Below, piece after piece: positions 1-8,186 of a stretch of DNA of 42,359 nt. The stretch is taken from the NCBI RefSeq assembly GCF_023715505.1, contig NZ_JAMBOH010000036.1, positions 1 through 42,359 on the forward strand. The letters are read 5' to 3'. Every line of letters starts with the position of its first letter. Position 1 is the stretch's first letter. The stretch comes from Neobacillus cucumis (GTDB taxonomy: Bacteria; Bacillota; Bacilli; Bacillales_B; DSM-18226). Below the pieces are notes generated by a model. The model made no database searches and was not told where the DNA came from. It worked only from the letters and a program-made list of their open reading frames with translations. Both the position numbers and the translations under genes were made by a program.

Positions 1-29
1 ATATTTAGGTTAAACTGAATTTGAGTCAT
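1..29 (-). CDS. IS256-family transposase, N-terminal fragment
   Basis: An ATG at 29-27 (minus) is preceded by AGGAGG with an 8-base spacer. It encodes MTQIQFNLN before the window ends. This start is typical of IS256/mutator-type (DDE) transposases in Bacillaceae, and it sits just inside the terminal inverted repeat as expected. Only nine codons are visible, so intactness cannot be judged. An 11-bp inverted repeat (31-41 and 77-87) could fold the mRNA leader over part of the ribosome site. Confidence 0.75.
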
Positions 30-127
30 GATTAATTCCTCCTCATTGTTTTCGTCGCTGTTAACATTGTTGACAAGAGGAATTAATTTGACTCCTTTTC
101 TTTTTACACAATTATACGGACTTAATC
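1..127 (-). mobile_element. IS256-family insertion sequence, one end (partial)
   Basis: Read on the minus strand from 127 inward, the sequence begins GATTAAGTCCGTATAATTG and runs into TGTAAAAAG (127-100). This closely matches the terminal inverted repeat I recall for IS256 (GATAAAGTCCGTATAATTG...). A transposase start lies 70 bp further in. The element runs off the left edge, so its length and far end are unseen. The flank from 128 (TCCTTTTT) would be one copy of the 8-9 bp target duplication, which cannot be checked here. Confidence 0.85.
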
Positions 128-266
128 TCCTTTTTTTCTTTTTCAGTCGTCAATAAGCTCTATTGGCTACCCTCATGCCTCATTTTTTCCTTTTACGGTC
201 GTCAATAAGCTCTATTGGCTACCCTCGTGCCTCCTTTTTTCCTTTTTCGGTCGTCAATAAGCTCTG
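128..266. repeat. 52-bp tandem repeat, about 2.5 copies
   Basis: The core GTCGTCAATAAGCTCTATTG starts at 146, 198 and 250, an exact 52-bp period. Each core is followed by GGCTACCCTC (the third copy is cut short) and separated by a T/C-rich run. The core contains a near-palindrome, CAATAGAGCTTATTG on the minus strand. No reading frame is supported. The array abuts the IS end. Confidence 0.85.
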
Positions 267-353
267 ATTAATTCACGGGTCGTGATTTCTTTCTTAATTA
301 AAATAATATAATTACATTAAATAACTTAGATAATAGGGGGCTTTTCACCATTA

Positions 354-385
354 GAAAAAGCACCGCAAATGCGATGCTTTTTGTT
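354..385 (-). terminator. Probable terminator downstream of nadE
   Basis: AAAAAGCACCGC / GCGATGCTTTTT forms a hairpin with one internal mismatch and an AAAT loop. It has T-runs on both sides and lies about 100 bp past the nadE stop. It could act in either direction. Confidence 0.55.
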
Positions 386-483
386 AAACGTTTTTTATTA
401 CATTTACTAATGGAATTTAAAGTACTATGAAAGGAAACCGTTTCTCCAGCATGACAGCTCCTATTTAATCTTTTTTAGAATTA

Positions 484-1305
484 TTATTTCCACCACTCAT
501 CAAACATGCTGGCCGGAAGTCTCCGTTTATGCTCAGTGAGGATATACCGTTTCTCGACTTTGTCTGCAATTTCTGGTGACACAGGTTTCCCTTCCAAATA
601 ATCATCGAGTTCATCATAGGTAATTCCTAATTCGGTCTCATCTGCCTGTCCTGGTTTTTGATCGAGGAGATCAGCAGTCGGAACCTTTAAATATAGTCGT
701 TCATCTGCGCCTAGCTCCTTAAGCAAAGCCTTCCCCTGTCGCTTGGTTAAGCCTGTGAGCGGCAAGATATCCGCGCCCCCATCCCCATACTTAGTATAGA
801 AACCTGTTACGGCTTCTGCAGCATGATCTGTACCTATGACGAGAAGACCTTCCATGCCGCCGATGGCATATTGGGCAATCATTCTCATTCTCGCTTTGAC
901 ATTCCCTTTATGATAGTCACTTAGCTGATCCTCTTTAATGCTGGCATTATATTCATTTTGTACTTCATCAACTGCACTTTTAATATTAAAAACTTCCTCG
1001 CGATCTGCCTTTATAAAGGCTAACGAGCGCATAGCATCTTCCTCGTCCTGTTGAACTCCATATGGCAGGCGCACTGCAATAAATGTTGCAGCTGTTCCCT
1101 CTGTACGTAATTCTTCGACAGCCAGCTGAGCAAGACGACCCGCTAATGTGGAATCCTGTCCTCCGCTAATCCCTAGTACAAACCCTTTTGCCTTCGCTTT
1201 TACTAAATAATTTTTTAAAAAATCTATCCTCTTGCGAATTTCTTCCTTAGGATTAATGCTGGGATTCACATGTAAATCTTTCATAATTTGTGCTTGCAAA
1301 CTCAT
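484..1305 (-). CDS. nadE: NH3-dependent NAD+ synthetase
   Basis: Catalyses the last step of NAD+ synthesis, ATP-dependent amidation of nicotinic acid adenine dinucleotide with ammonia, in the cytosol. The 273-aa length matches the short ammonia-dependent Bacillus enzymes, with no glutaminase domain. The PP-loop SGGQDS lies at residues 47-52, and the ATP/NaAD pocket motifs follow ([21 protein letters not shown]). The start has a GGAGGTC ribosome site. It is monocistronic: the next gene to the right is divergent. Identification is by clear family resemblance. Confidence 0.96.
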   Translation of the reverse strand: MSLQAQIMKDLHVNPSINPKEEIRKRIDFLKNYLVKAKAKGFVLGISGGQDSTLAGRLAQLAVEELRTEGTAATFIAVRLPYGVQQDEEDAMRSLAFIKADREEVFNIKSAVDEVQNEYNASIKEDQLSDYHKGNVKARMRMIAQYAIGGMEGLLVIGTDHAAEAVTGFYTKYGDGGADILPLTGLTKRQGKALLKELGADERLYLKVPTADLLDQKPGQADETELGITYDELDDYLEGKPVSPEIADKVEKRYILTEHKRRLPASMFDEWWK

Positions 1306-1421
1306 TTGTTGACCTCCTCACCAATTAACTGATATATGTAATGTACCACATTTAACTTCATTTCACTAAAATGAAACAAGAAAAATAAGTTTGTGGACAA
1401 AATAAAACTTGGAGGGATCAT

Positions 1422-1934
1422 ATGGAAGCAAAAACATGCAATGAAACAAGAGTTGTTCGAACAAGCCGAATTTTTCCAAACGATGTAAATAACCATAATA
1501 CCTTGTTTGGTGGAAAGCTAATCAGTGATATTGATATGATTGCTTCGATTTCCGCTGTACGTCATTCAAGAGCAGAGTGTGTAACAGCGTCCATTGATTC
1601 AGTGGATTTCCTTAGTCCGATTACACCGAAAGATTCTGTTTGCATTGAAACCTTTGTTTCGTATACGGGAACGACTTCGATTGAAGTTTTCGCTAAGGTG
1701 ATTGCTGAAAATCTTATGTCCGGCAGCCGAAAAATAGCTGTGACAGCCTTTTTAACCTTTGTTGCCCTAGATAACAACGGAAAACCAACAAGGGTTCCTG
1801 CGATCATTCCGGAAACAGAAGAAGAGAAAAAGCTATACGAAACCGGTAAGGACCGAGCAGAAAAGCGGAAAGAACATCGAAAAAACAGTAAAGAACTCGC
1901 CAGTGTCTTTACTACGCATAAGCCCTGGGAATAA
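1422..1934 (+). CDS. Acyl-CoA thioesterase, hot-dog fold (YkhA-like)
   Basis: 170 aa with a single hot-dog domain of the cytosolic acyl-CoA hydrolase family, which releases free fatty acids from acyl-CoA. Family signatures are FPNDVNNHNTLFGGKLISDID near residues 18-38 (N and D around the active site) and the SxDSVDFLSPI strand. The charged tail after residue 135 is typical of B. subtilis YkhA. ATG 1422 is preceded by GGAGG. A strong hairpin terminator follows. Substrate chain length cannot be read from the sequence. Confidence 0.9.
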   Translation: MEAKTCNETRVVRTSRIFPNDVNNHNTLFGGKLISDIDMIASISAVRHSRAECVTASIDSVDFLSPITPKDSVCIETFVSYTGTTSIEVFAKVIAENLMSGSRKIAVTAFLTFVALDNNGKPTRVPAIIPETEEEKKLYETGKDRAEKRKEHRKNSKELASVFTTHKPWE

Positions 1935-1935
1935 A

Positions 1936-2000
1936 GAAAAGCGGAAGTACCTTGACCAGGGAAAAGTAGTTGATTTTTTCTTAAGGGCTGAAGCGCAAGA
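1936..2000. repeat. Degenerate relic of the dispersed AGAAAAGCGCAAG repeat
   Basis: AGAAAAGCGGAAGTACCTTG at the left end resembles the start of the repeats at 28937 and 33183 (AGAAAAGCGCAAGCGCCTTG). The rest is too diverged or deleted to align confidently. Confidence 0.4.
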
Positions 2001-2036
2001 AAAAAAGGTTCACGATCGGCTCGTGAACCTTTTTTA
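2001..2036. terminator. Bidirectional terminator between thioesterase and CDF gene
   Basis: Perfect inverted repeat AAAAAGGTTCACGA / TCGTGAACCTTTTT with a short loop, giving a T-run on either strand. It ends inside the stop codon region of the convergent gene at 2034. Confidence 0.9.
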
Positions 2037-3008
2037 TGTTTGTTTTGTTGGTTCTGATTTTTTCCATGTCATGACATCATCCGCTTCATCGATCTCGATC
2101 GTGACATCAACAACACCTTTTTCTGCCATAATTTTTTCATGTATTCTGTCCTTAATATCATCGGCGGCAGCAACGGTTATTTGAGGGTCAATCTCAATTT
2201 CCAGCTCAACGTGCAGGTCTTCACCCTCTTTAATAACGGTTATATCTTGAATATCCTTTACATCCGGGTCTTCCATCACGAGTACACCGATTTTATTTTC
2301 CATTTCCTCATCAGCTTGCCCAATAACCCCGGCTGCATTATCTAAAAAGACCTTTCCAACAACAAAGAGCATCATCACACCAATTAAAACAGAGGCGACA
2401 CCTTCTGATTGATGTAAAGGGGTATAGTGGGCTAAAACAACAGCAATGATGGCTAACAAACCGCCTAAAGTCGCCACCATATCTTCCATAAACACAAGCT
2501 TTGTTGCCGGCTTTGCACGTCCCAAATTGGCAAAAGCCATTGTAAATACGTTTAAGCCTTTTGCCTCTATCTCTAAATCGTGTAAAATTTCTTTCATCGC
2601 TTTAAACAAGACAAAGGTTTCGAGCAGGGTTGCTAATGCTAACACAAGAATATTAATCAGAAAACCACTGGACTCCGTTGGATGAATAATATGGTGGTAG
2701 CCTTCTTTAATGGTTTCAAACGCCATAACCCCTACAATTAACACTGCCCCTAATAGAACCAGGTTAACCAAGCGGCCAAACCCATTAGGATATTTCTCTG
2801 TCGGTGCCTTTTTACTTAATGCCGAACCGACAAACACAAAGAACTGATTAGCCGCATCACCAAGGCTATGCATCGTTTCAGCAAACATGGCCACATTCCC
2901 TGTAAAAAGAAAGGCAACCCCTTTGATAATGGCAATGATTGTATTTATAATGGCAGCCAGAAAAGCTGATTTATTCCCTCGTTTTAATAATTGAAATAAT
3001 TCTCCCAT
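2034..3008 (-). CDS. Cation diffusion facilitator (CDF) family transporter
   Basis: 324-aa membrane protein, probably exporting a divalent metal (Zn, Co, Fe or Mn class) by proton antiport. There are six likely membrane segments between residues ~15 and 235. The CDF metal-site pattern is visible as HSLGD in TM2 (near 47-51) and FxEDMVATLG in TM5 (near 172). A cytosolic ferredoxin-like C-terminal domain follows (~240-310). HSLGD/MEDMV rather than HxxxD/HxxxD points to the SLC30A9-like branch, and metal specificity is not predictable. The small gene at 3023-3256 lies only 14 bp upstream on the same strand, suggesting an operon. Confidence 0.88.
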   Translation of the reverse strand: MGELFQLLKRGNKSAFLAAIINTIIAIIKGVAFLFTGNVAMFAETMHSLGDAANQFFVFVGSALSKKAPTEKYPNGFGRLVNLVLLGAVLIVGVMAFETIKEGYHHIIHPTESSGFLINILVLALATLLETFVLFKAMKEILHDLEIEAKGLNVFTMAFANLGRAKPATKLVFMEDMVATLGGLLAIIAVVLAHYTPLHQSEGVASVLIGVMMLFVVGKVFLDNAAGVIGQADEEMENKIGVLVMEDPDVKDIQDITVIKEGEDLHVELEIEIDPQITVAAADDIKDRIHEKIMAEKGVVDVTIEIDEADDVMTWKKSEPTKQT

Positions 3009-3022
3009 CCTATCCTCATTTC

Positions 3023-3256
3023 TTAAACGTTTTTTAGCACCATATATAAACGGTGATTTCGCTCGTTTTTTTCTTCGGAGTGTGCTAAATCATATTTTTT
3101 CAATAAATGAAACACTTCATTCAATAGTTCTTGTGAGTGTTCTTTTGAAAAAAATTGCTTAAATAATTCCTTCATATTTTCCGGTAAAAAAGCCACTTGG
3201 GATTCGTATTTACCTTTTACATCTTCCTGCGAGTGATTCAGTTTACATTCGCTCAT
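3023..3256 (-). CDS. Small uncharacterised protein upstream of CDF transporter
   Basis: 77 aa, rich in charged residues and mostly helical by eye, with no membrane segment or signal peptide. It begins MSECKLNHSQEDVKG. I chose the ATG at 3256, which follows GAGGAGAG at good spacing, over the longer reading from 3283, which lacks a ribosome site. I do not recognise a family. The single Cys and several His (positions 4, 8 and later) together with the transporter next door allow a metal-related role, but that is only a guess from context. Confidence 0.65.
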   Translation of the reverse strand: MSECKLNHSQEDVKGKYESQVAFLPENMKELFKQFFSKEHSQELLNEVFHLLKKYDLAHSEEKNERNHRLYMVLKNV

Positions 3257-3305
3257 GTTATCTCTCCTCTCAACCATGTACATCTAGCATAGCAGAAATG
3301 TTCTA

Positions 3306-3337
3306 AAAGAAAAAAGCCCGTGATTGGGCTTTTTTGA
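3306..3337 (-). terminator. Terminator of the AI-2E permease gene
   Basis: AAAAAAGCCC, a short loop, then GGGCTTTTTT, directly after the stop at 3338 on the minus strand. The T-run lies on the correct side. Confidence 0.88.
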
Positions 3338-4339
3338 TTAAACTTTTTTATGATCTGTCACTTCTAAAACATCCAAAAGGAAAACAAAAACAGGGATACC
3401 GATAATTAAGCCCCATACCCCAAAAAAGTGCTCGGAGAAAATCAAGACAATGAAGGTATAGAAAACAGGAAGATTCGTTTTTGAACTCATTAAATTTGGA
3501 TTTAGGATGTAAGCCTCAATTCCATGAATGATAAAAATCGCGATTCCCACATAAAAAACCTTCATGAATCCACCGATACTATAAGCGATAATCACAAGCG
3601 GAATTAATGAAATAATAACCCCAGCAACAGGGATTAATCCCAAAACAAACACCATTATTGATAGGCCGCCTAATTGCGGAAAATCTAACAACCATAGGGA
3701 AATCGTCGTTAAGATACAATTGACTACCGCGATAATTAATTGTGCTTCAATCACCTTACCGAATGTCCCAACAAACTTCCGGGCAAAAAACTCAACTTCT
3801 TCATAAATGGAAGAGATTTTACTGTTCCTAAATTTCTTTGTAAATTCAATTAAGCGAGGCTTTTCTAGTAAGCAGAAAATACTTAGCAGCAAGGCCAATA
3901 AGACTTGTATGGTCACACTGCTGATATCAGTAAAATACTTAATTAAAAATTGAAATCCTTGCTCAAGATAGCTGGAAATCTTAACCTCTTCCATCCTGTT
4001 CACGATATAATTCAAAATAATATTATCGTGCTTGGATGTGTAAAAAGCCGTTAACTGCTTGATTAGGGCAGTTATTTCCTGAATAATCATTGGCAAATAC
4101 ATGACCAAACAGTAGGAAAGTAATCCGACAATGCAGGCATAGGAGATGACCACAATTAACCGGCGATTGAGCGGGATCTTTGTTTCAATAAATTGAACTA
4201 AGCGATTCATTAAAAAGGTAAAAATAAAGGTAAGTAAAATTAAATTAATCATCGATCTCATTGCATATAAAACAAGGGCAATGAGAACAAAAATAGAAAT
4301 TCTCTTAAATCCACTGCTCTGCATAAGTTTATTTATCAT
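3338..4339 (-). CDS. AI-2E family transporter (YdbI/TqsA-type permease)
   Basis: 333 aa with the usual layout of this family: paired N-terminal membrane helices, a long amphipathic cytosolic segment (~85-140), then a block of hydrophobic helices with the conserved FVLGLIPVAGVIISLIP and IIGIPVFVFL motifs near the C-terminus. Family members export small solutes, and some are implicated in autoinducer-2 release or Na+/H+ exchange, so the substrate is unknown. It is a single gene ending at its own terminator. Confidence 0.88.
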   Translation of the reverse strand: MINKLMQSSGFKRISIFVLIALVLYAMRSMINLILLTFIFTFLMNRLVQFIETKIPLNRRLIVVISYACIVGLLSYCLVMYLPMIIQEITALIKQLTAFYTSKHDNIILNYIVNRMEEVKISSYLEQGFQFLIKYFTDISSVTIQVLLALLLSIFCLLEKPRLIEFTKKFRNSKISSIYEEVEFFARKFVGTFGKVIEAQLIIAVVNCILTTISLWLLDFPQLGGLSIMVFVLGLIPVAGVIISLIPLVIIAYSIGGFMKVFYVGIAIFIIHGIEAYILNPNLMSSKTNLPVFYTFIVLIFSEHFFGVWGLIIGIPVFVFLLDVLEVTDHKKV

Positions 4340-4438
4340 AGATACTGATCGAACCCCATTATATATACTAGTAAAAGTTTTTACACTTTTTTTAATTATA
4401 TCAAATCTTTACCGCATTTTGTCGGTTTTAGTCATCTT

Positions 4439-5464
4439 TTATGGTTTAAATTGAACCGGTGTCATCGAACTGTCAATTGCTTTACTCATCCAGCCCTGGT
4501 TTGATAGAAAATCAAGCAGCTGCGGTAAATGGGCTAACGTTTCCTTCCGTTCGTGCAGCAAAATGACGATAGGACCATTATGATTTGCAAGCCGATTTAA
4601 TTGTGTGATAACACTGTTCACATATCTTGCATCTTTATAATCCCAATCCCTGCTGTCAATATTCCAATCCCACATCATATATCCAGTATCATGAACTGCT
4701 TTTCGATATTCCTCTGTCATATACGGAACACTGCCATATGGAGTTCTCATTATATAGGAATCTACACCGGATATTTCTTTTAACGTATTACGGTTTTGCG
4801 TTAATTCCGCCATGATCGATGCAACAGATGCATAAAAAATCTTCGGATTATGCGATACGCTATGCAAGCCTACCGTTTCTCCAGACTGAACCATTAATTT
4901 AACTGCATTTGGATAACGGCGAATATTGCCATCAATCATAAAAAAGGTGGCTTTATAACGATATTTTTCCAGCAGGGCAATAATTTGGCCGGAAAATACT
5001 GTCGGGCCGTCATCAAATGTTAAATAAACAGTTTTCTGCGGAACTGGATTAGCTGGCGGTGTAATCGGTTGTTCAGACTGTGCTGGTTTTGGTTCCTTAG
5101 TTGGTTGCTCTGAAGAAGCGGTATCGTTTGTGGCAGGTTTTGCCGCGGCAGGTTCTGTAGTAGTCGGTTCTTTTACGTTACTTTTCTCTCGCTCTTGTTG
5201 ATTTCTCCACGCAATCGCTTGCACTTGCTGCTTGCGTATTCGTTCTTTTTCAAGTTTAATCTCATCGGTGTCCCAAATGTTTTCCTCCGGTGCCGGTCCT
5301 TTCGCTATCGCACGTTTAATAGTTTCATTTTTTGAATGATTAATAGGTTTATTTATCGTTCTTTCCTGAAAATGATGGCTCAAGAATACCCCTATGCATA
5401 CGAATCCAATAGCCAGCAGGACGATAAGTGTCCCTTTGGACCACCCTTTTTTTAGATTTCGCAT
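4439..5464 (-). CDS. Membrane-anchored polysaccharide deacetylase (NodB domain)
   Basis: 341 aa. An N-terminal signal anchor (residues ~11-29) is followed by a charged region and a Pro/Thr/Ala/Glu-rich linker (~98-143) of the cell-wall-spanning type. A carbohydrate esterase 4 domain runs from ~146 to 330. All five CE4 motifs are visible: TFDDGP (149-154, catalytic base and metal Asp), HSVSH (201-205, metal His pair), RTPYG (240-244), WDWNIDSRDW (~265-274) and ILLHE (301-305). The protein should be catalytically competent, removing acetyl groups from peptidoglycan or another wall glycan outside the membrane. Which sugar it attacks cannot be told from the sequence. Confidence 0.9.
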   Translation of the reverse strand: MRNLKKGWSKGTLIVLLAIGFVCIGVFLSHHFQERTINKPINHSKNETIKRAIAKGPAPEENIWDTDEIKLEKERIRKQQVQAIAWRNQQEREKSNVKEPTTTEPAAAKPATNDTASSEQPTKEPKPAQSEQPITPPANPVPQKTVYLTFDDGPTVFSGQIIALLEKYRYKATFFMIDGNIRRYPNAVKLMVQSGETVGLHSVSHNPKIFYASVASIMAELTQNRNTLKEISGVDSYIMRTPYGSVPYMTEEYRKAVHDTGYMMWDWNIDSRDWDYKDARYVNSVITQLNRLANHNGPIVILLHERKETLAHLPQLLDFLSNQGWMSKAIDSSMTPVQFKP

Positions 5465-5779
5465 TTTACATACCCTCTTTGATGTTTTTTCACTTTCCCA
5501 TTATAGACGAAATTCCCAAATAATTGTTTCAAATCTATTAAAAATATTACATTTCAATTAAATCGTACTTTTATCACAGGTATTTATTCACTTTTACATA
5601 TTACAAGTTTTACTAACATATTATACCAATTAAAAATAAAAAAAGGGGATAAAGGAGAAATAAATCTGAAATTTCCAAAGGAGGACAAGCAAATTACACT
5701 ACCCTTTAACATACATATCATTGAAACAAGATTTTTCTCCTATTCTATAATCATATGCATCTTGCTGGAGGTGAAATGA
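5465..5779. other. Intergenic region with possible short leader ORF
   Basis: AT-rich spacer between divergent genes. It contains two ribosome-site-like sequences, AAAGGAG near 5651 and AAAGGAGG near 5677. A 37-codon frame runs without a canonical start from CTG 5666 (or ATT 5693) to TGA 5777-5779, ending one base before the GTG of the next gene. No other structure is evident. Confidence 0.4.
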
Positions 5780-5998
5780 GTGTCAGGTGGACAAAAAGCA
5801 CTTTTTTATATTCTATCGATTCTTATTCCGATTGTTGGGATTATTGTCGGGATTTTTTGGATGAATGATCAGGATCCTGAGAAGAAAGTTGTCGGGAAGA
5901 ACTGTTTAATTATCGCGATTGTTGTAATGGTTTTAAGCTGTATTTGTTGGTTTGCCGCATCGGCATTGTCAATAATGCCGGCGTTTTCGGGGTATTAA
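5780..5998 (+). CDS. Small two-TM membrane protein, unknown function
   Basis: 72 aa starting at GTG, preceded by GGAGGTGA. There are two hydrophobic segments (residues ~8-27 and ~41-68) joined by a short polar loop with a DQDPEKK stretch. I recognise no named family, though short proteins of this shape are common in Bacillus. A long hairpin terminator follows, so it is transcribed separately from the DUF2085 gene. Confidence 0.7.
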   Translation: MSGGQKALFYILSILIPIVGIIVGIFWMNDQDPEKKVVGKNCLIIAIVVMVLSCICWFAASALSIMPAFSGY

Positions 5999-6022
5999 AG
6001 ATAAGGCATTAAACAGATGCTC

Positions 6023-6061
6023 AAGAACCCAATTTTACATAATGATAAAATTGGGTTCTTC
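6023..6061 (+). terminator. Terminator after small membrane protein
   Basis: AAGAACCCAATTTTA and TAAAATTGGGTTCTT pair over 15 bp around an 8-base loop. The following T-run is short, so termination may be leaky into the gene at 6082. Confidence 0.75.
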
Positions 6062-6081
6062 ACTTAGGGGGTGAATATAAT

Positions 6082-6756
6082 TTGATCCATGAGATTTTAA
6101 ACTTTTTTGGAAGTGCCATTTGTCATCAATTAGAAGAACGATCTCTTCATGTTTCAGGAGCAGCACTTTCCGTTTGTGCACGAGATACCGGGATCTATAT
6201 CGGGATTTTTTCCACCTTATTGTATTTACATATAGTGAAAAGGAAATCAAAAATCTCCATACCTACAATGAAAGTTAGCTTTCTTCTATTATTATTTATG
6301 ATTCCTATGATCTTCGATGGATTAGGGTCATATACCCATTTATTTCAAAGTAATAACGGAAGAAGATTAATAACAGGTATTTGCTTTGGTTTTGTTCTCC
6401 CCTATTTTCTTTATCCGATATATTTGGGAAAGTCACTAGCTCAAGCATGTGAACCTGTTATAAAAAATAGAAGGGATTTTTTTGTTCCTCTCTTACTTAG
6501 CAGTATCCTAGGTGGATTCATTTATTTTGAAGTATTTCCTTATTACCTCTGGGACAGCTTAATTATTTTATCTATTATTGTTTGGTTTAGTTTATGTGTG
6601 TCTTTCTTATTTCCGTTTATAAAACAAACCTTCTTAAAGAGTATAATATCTTTTGCAGCTTGTATAGTTTTTCTCTGTTTATTATCTTGGTTACATAACT
6701 GGCTGCTAAACTCAGATTTATTAACATTATTAAATTTTTCTTTTAAAAATCACTAA
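6082..6756 (+). CDS. DUF2085 family membrane protein
   Basis: 224 aa starting at TTG with a strong AGGGGGTGA ribosome site. The N-terminal signature ICHQLEERSLHVSGAALSVCARDTGIY (residues 13-39) matches the DUF2085 pattern CHQxPERSF...CARCTGIY. The second Cys of CxRC is replaced by Asp here. Five or so membrane helices follow, including a FDGLGSYTHLF segment. The function of the family is unknown; the conserved Cys/His suggest metal or redox chemistry at the membrane. Its end overlaps the convergent histidine kinase gene by 14 bp. Confidence 0.78.
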   Translation: MIHEILNFFGSAICHQLEERSLHVSGAALSVCARDTGIYIGIFSTLLYLHIVKRKSKISIPTMKVSFLLLLFMIPMIFDGLGSYTHLFQSNNGRRLITGICFGFVLPYFLYPIYLGKSLAQACEPVIKNRRDFFVPLLLSSILGGFIYFEVFPYYLWDSLIILSIIVWFSLCVSFLFPFIKQTFLKSIISFAACIVFLCLLSWLHNWLLNSDLLTLLNFSFKNH

Positions 6757-8185
6757 AAGAATACTGGGGTAAAATAATTTGAATATGGGTTCCTTTTGGA
6801 CCACTATCCACCACTTTTATTTCTCCACGATGTTCCATAATGATATTTTTTACAAATGGTAGTCCTAAACCTAACCCTTCTTTTCTAGAAGAAGTAAAAG
6901 GATCGAAAATACTTTCCCAATTGTCTTCCGGTATTCCATTTCCGGTATCGATCAAATGAATAAAGATACGATCTATTTGGATATCGGTAGAAATGATTAT
7001 CTCTCTTATCGATCTTCCTTTCGGAAAAGCTTCCGAGCTATTTTTTATTAAATTAACGAATACTTGTTTTAAATATGTTTGGTTTGCGTATGTTTTTAGA
7101 GTTCTATATTTTTTTTCAAAAGTAATTTTCACAGAATTTCTTTGTAAAAATTCTTCAGATATTTCGATTGCTTGTTCAATAATTTCATTTAGATCCACCA
7201 TATTAAATTCAATCGATTTATATTTCAAAAATCCGGTGTAATTTTTTATTAATTCATCCAAATGCAGTGCAGCGGATTGAATCATTTCATTCATCTTTTT
7301 ACCTTCGCTAGGTAGGGTTTTTAACTCACTTAATAATTTAGAAAATCCGTTTATAATTTGCAGTGTATTTTTAACTTCATGAACTAAACTGGCGGTGAGA
7401 TTCCCGGCATTATCCAGTTTCTTCTGACGCTCCATTAAACGATTAAAGTTCACTGTCAGCATGGTATGCATTCTTATAAACGAAAAAACAATAATAACGG
7501 AAAAGATGATAATACCTAAACTGCTAAATAAAGCTCCGGCTCCTGGTATAAAATTTAAAAAACCAGAAACAAACAATAAAAAAGTACAAAAGGAAAATGT
7601 ACTTAAAAAATCCTTTAAATAGATATTCTGAATTTGTCTAGAAATAATAAAAGTAAAAATGACAAAAATGATAAAACTCCCCGTATGGAAAAGATATAAA
7701 AATTGGAGTGGTCCATACTCTGGAAAATAAAAATAAGTAGTAGTATGTAATACTTTAACCTCCTTTATATCTACTATTCCAAGTTTTGTCATGTTGATCA
7801 GATAAATAATGGAGCTCCATAGAACTAAAGCGAACATTATTTTTCGGTTAAAAATAGATAATAGAAACTGATAACCTGTCTTGTTTTTAAAATTGGCCGT
7901 ATGTTTTTTTATTAGTATATAAGCCAAGTAAAATACGATGGGAACAATAAAGGTTGTCCCCATTCTAAACAGCCTGAAAAGCAACAAGATTAGATCTTTT
8001 GAAAATATTCCTTTTAAATACAAAACGGCTACATCCAATTGCCAAATGCTGATGGCGAGCATGTAAAGCAACAGGGCAGACGCTAATTCTGAACCTTTAT
8101 ATATTTTTAAAACACAAGTCGCTAATACCACAGGAATCATTCCAATAATAGCGATTAAAAATCCAATGATCAACCCATTCACCAC
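6743..8185 (-). CDS. Multi-TM sensor histidine kinase, orphan
   Basis: 480 aa. The N-terminal half (1-240) holds seven or eight hydrophobic helices and no large extracellular domain. A HisKA-like dimerisation helix follows, with ASLVHEVKNTLQ (phospho-acceptor His269), then an HATPase domain: N-box NLIKNSSEAF (378-387), G1 DTGNGIPED (413-421), F-box DPF (428-430) and G2 GLGLGLPF (437-444). All catalytic motifs are intact. The kinase core resembles the KinB/sporulation-kinase type. No response regulator is present in the window. It starts one base after the ketoacyl synthase gene ends (stop at 8187), implying translational coupling. The ligand is unknown; a membrane-embedded or lipid signal is plausible from the topology. 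Confidence 0.88.
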   Translation of the reverse strand: MVNGLIIGFLIAIIGMIPVVLATCVLKIYKGSELASALLLYMLAISIWQLDVAVLYLKGIFSKDLILLLFRLFRMGTTFIVPIVFYLAYILIKKHTANFKNKTGYQFLLSIFNRKIMFALVLWSSIIYLINMTKLGIVDIKEVKVLHTTTYFYFPEYGPLQFLYLFHTGSFIIFVIFTFIISRQIQNIYLKDFLSTFSFCTFLLFVSGFLNFIPGAGALFSSLGIIIFSVIIVFSFIRMHTMLTVNFNRLMERQKKLDNAGNLTASLVHEVKNTLQIINGFSKLLSELKTLPSEGKKMNEMIQSAALHLDELIKNYTGFLKYKSIEFNMVDLNEIIEQAIEISEEFLQRNSVKITFEKKYRTLKTYANQTYLKQVFVNLIKNSSEAFPKGRSIREIIISTDIQIDRIFIHLIDTGNGIPEDNWESIFDPFTSSRKEGLGLGLPFVKNIIMEHRGEIKVVDSGPKGTHIQIILPQYSFSDF

Positions 8186-8186
8186 T

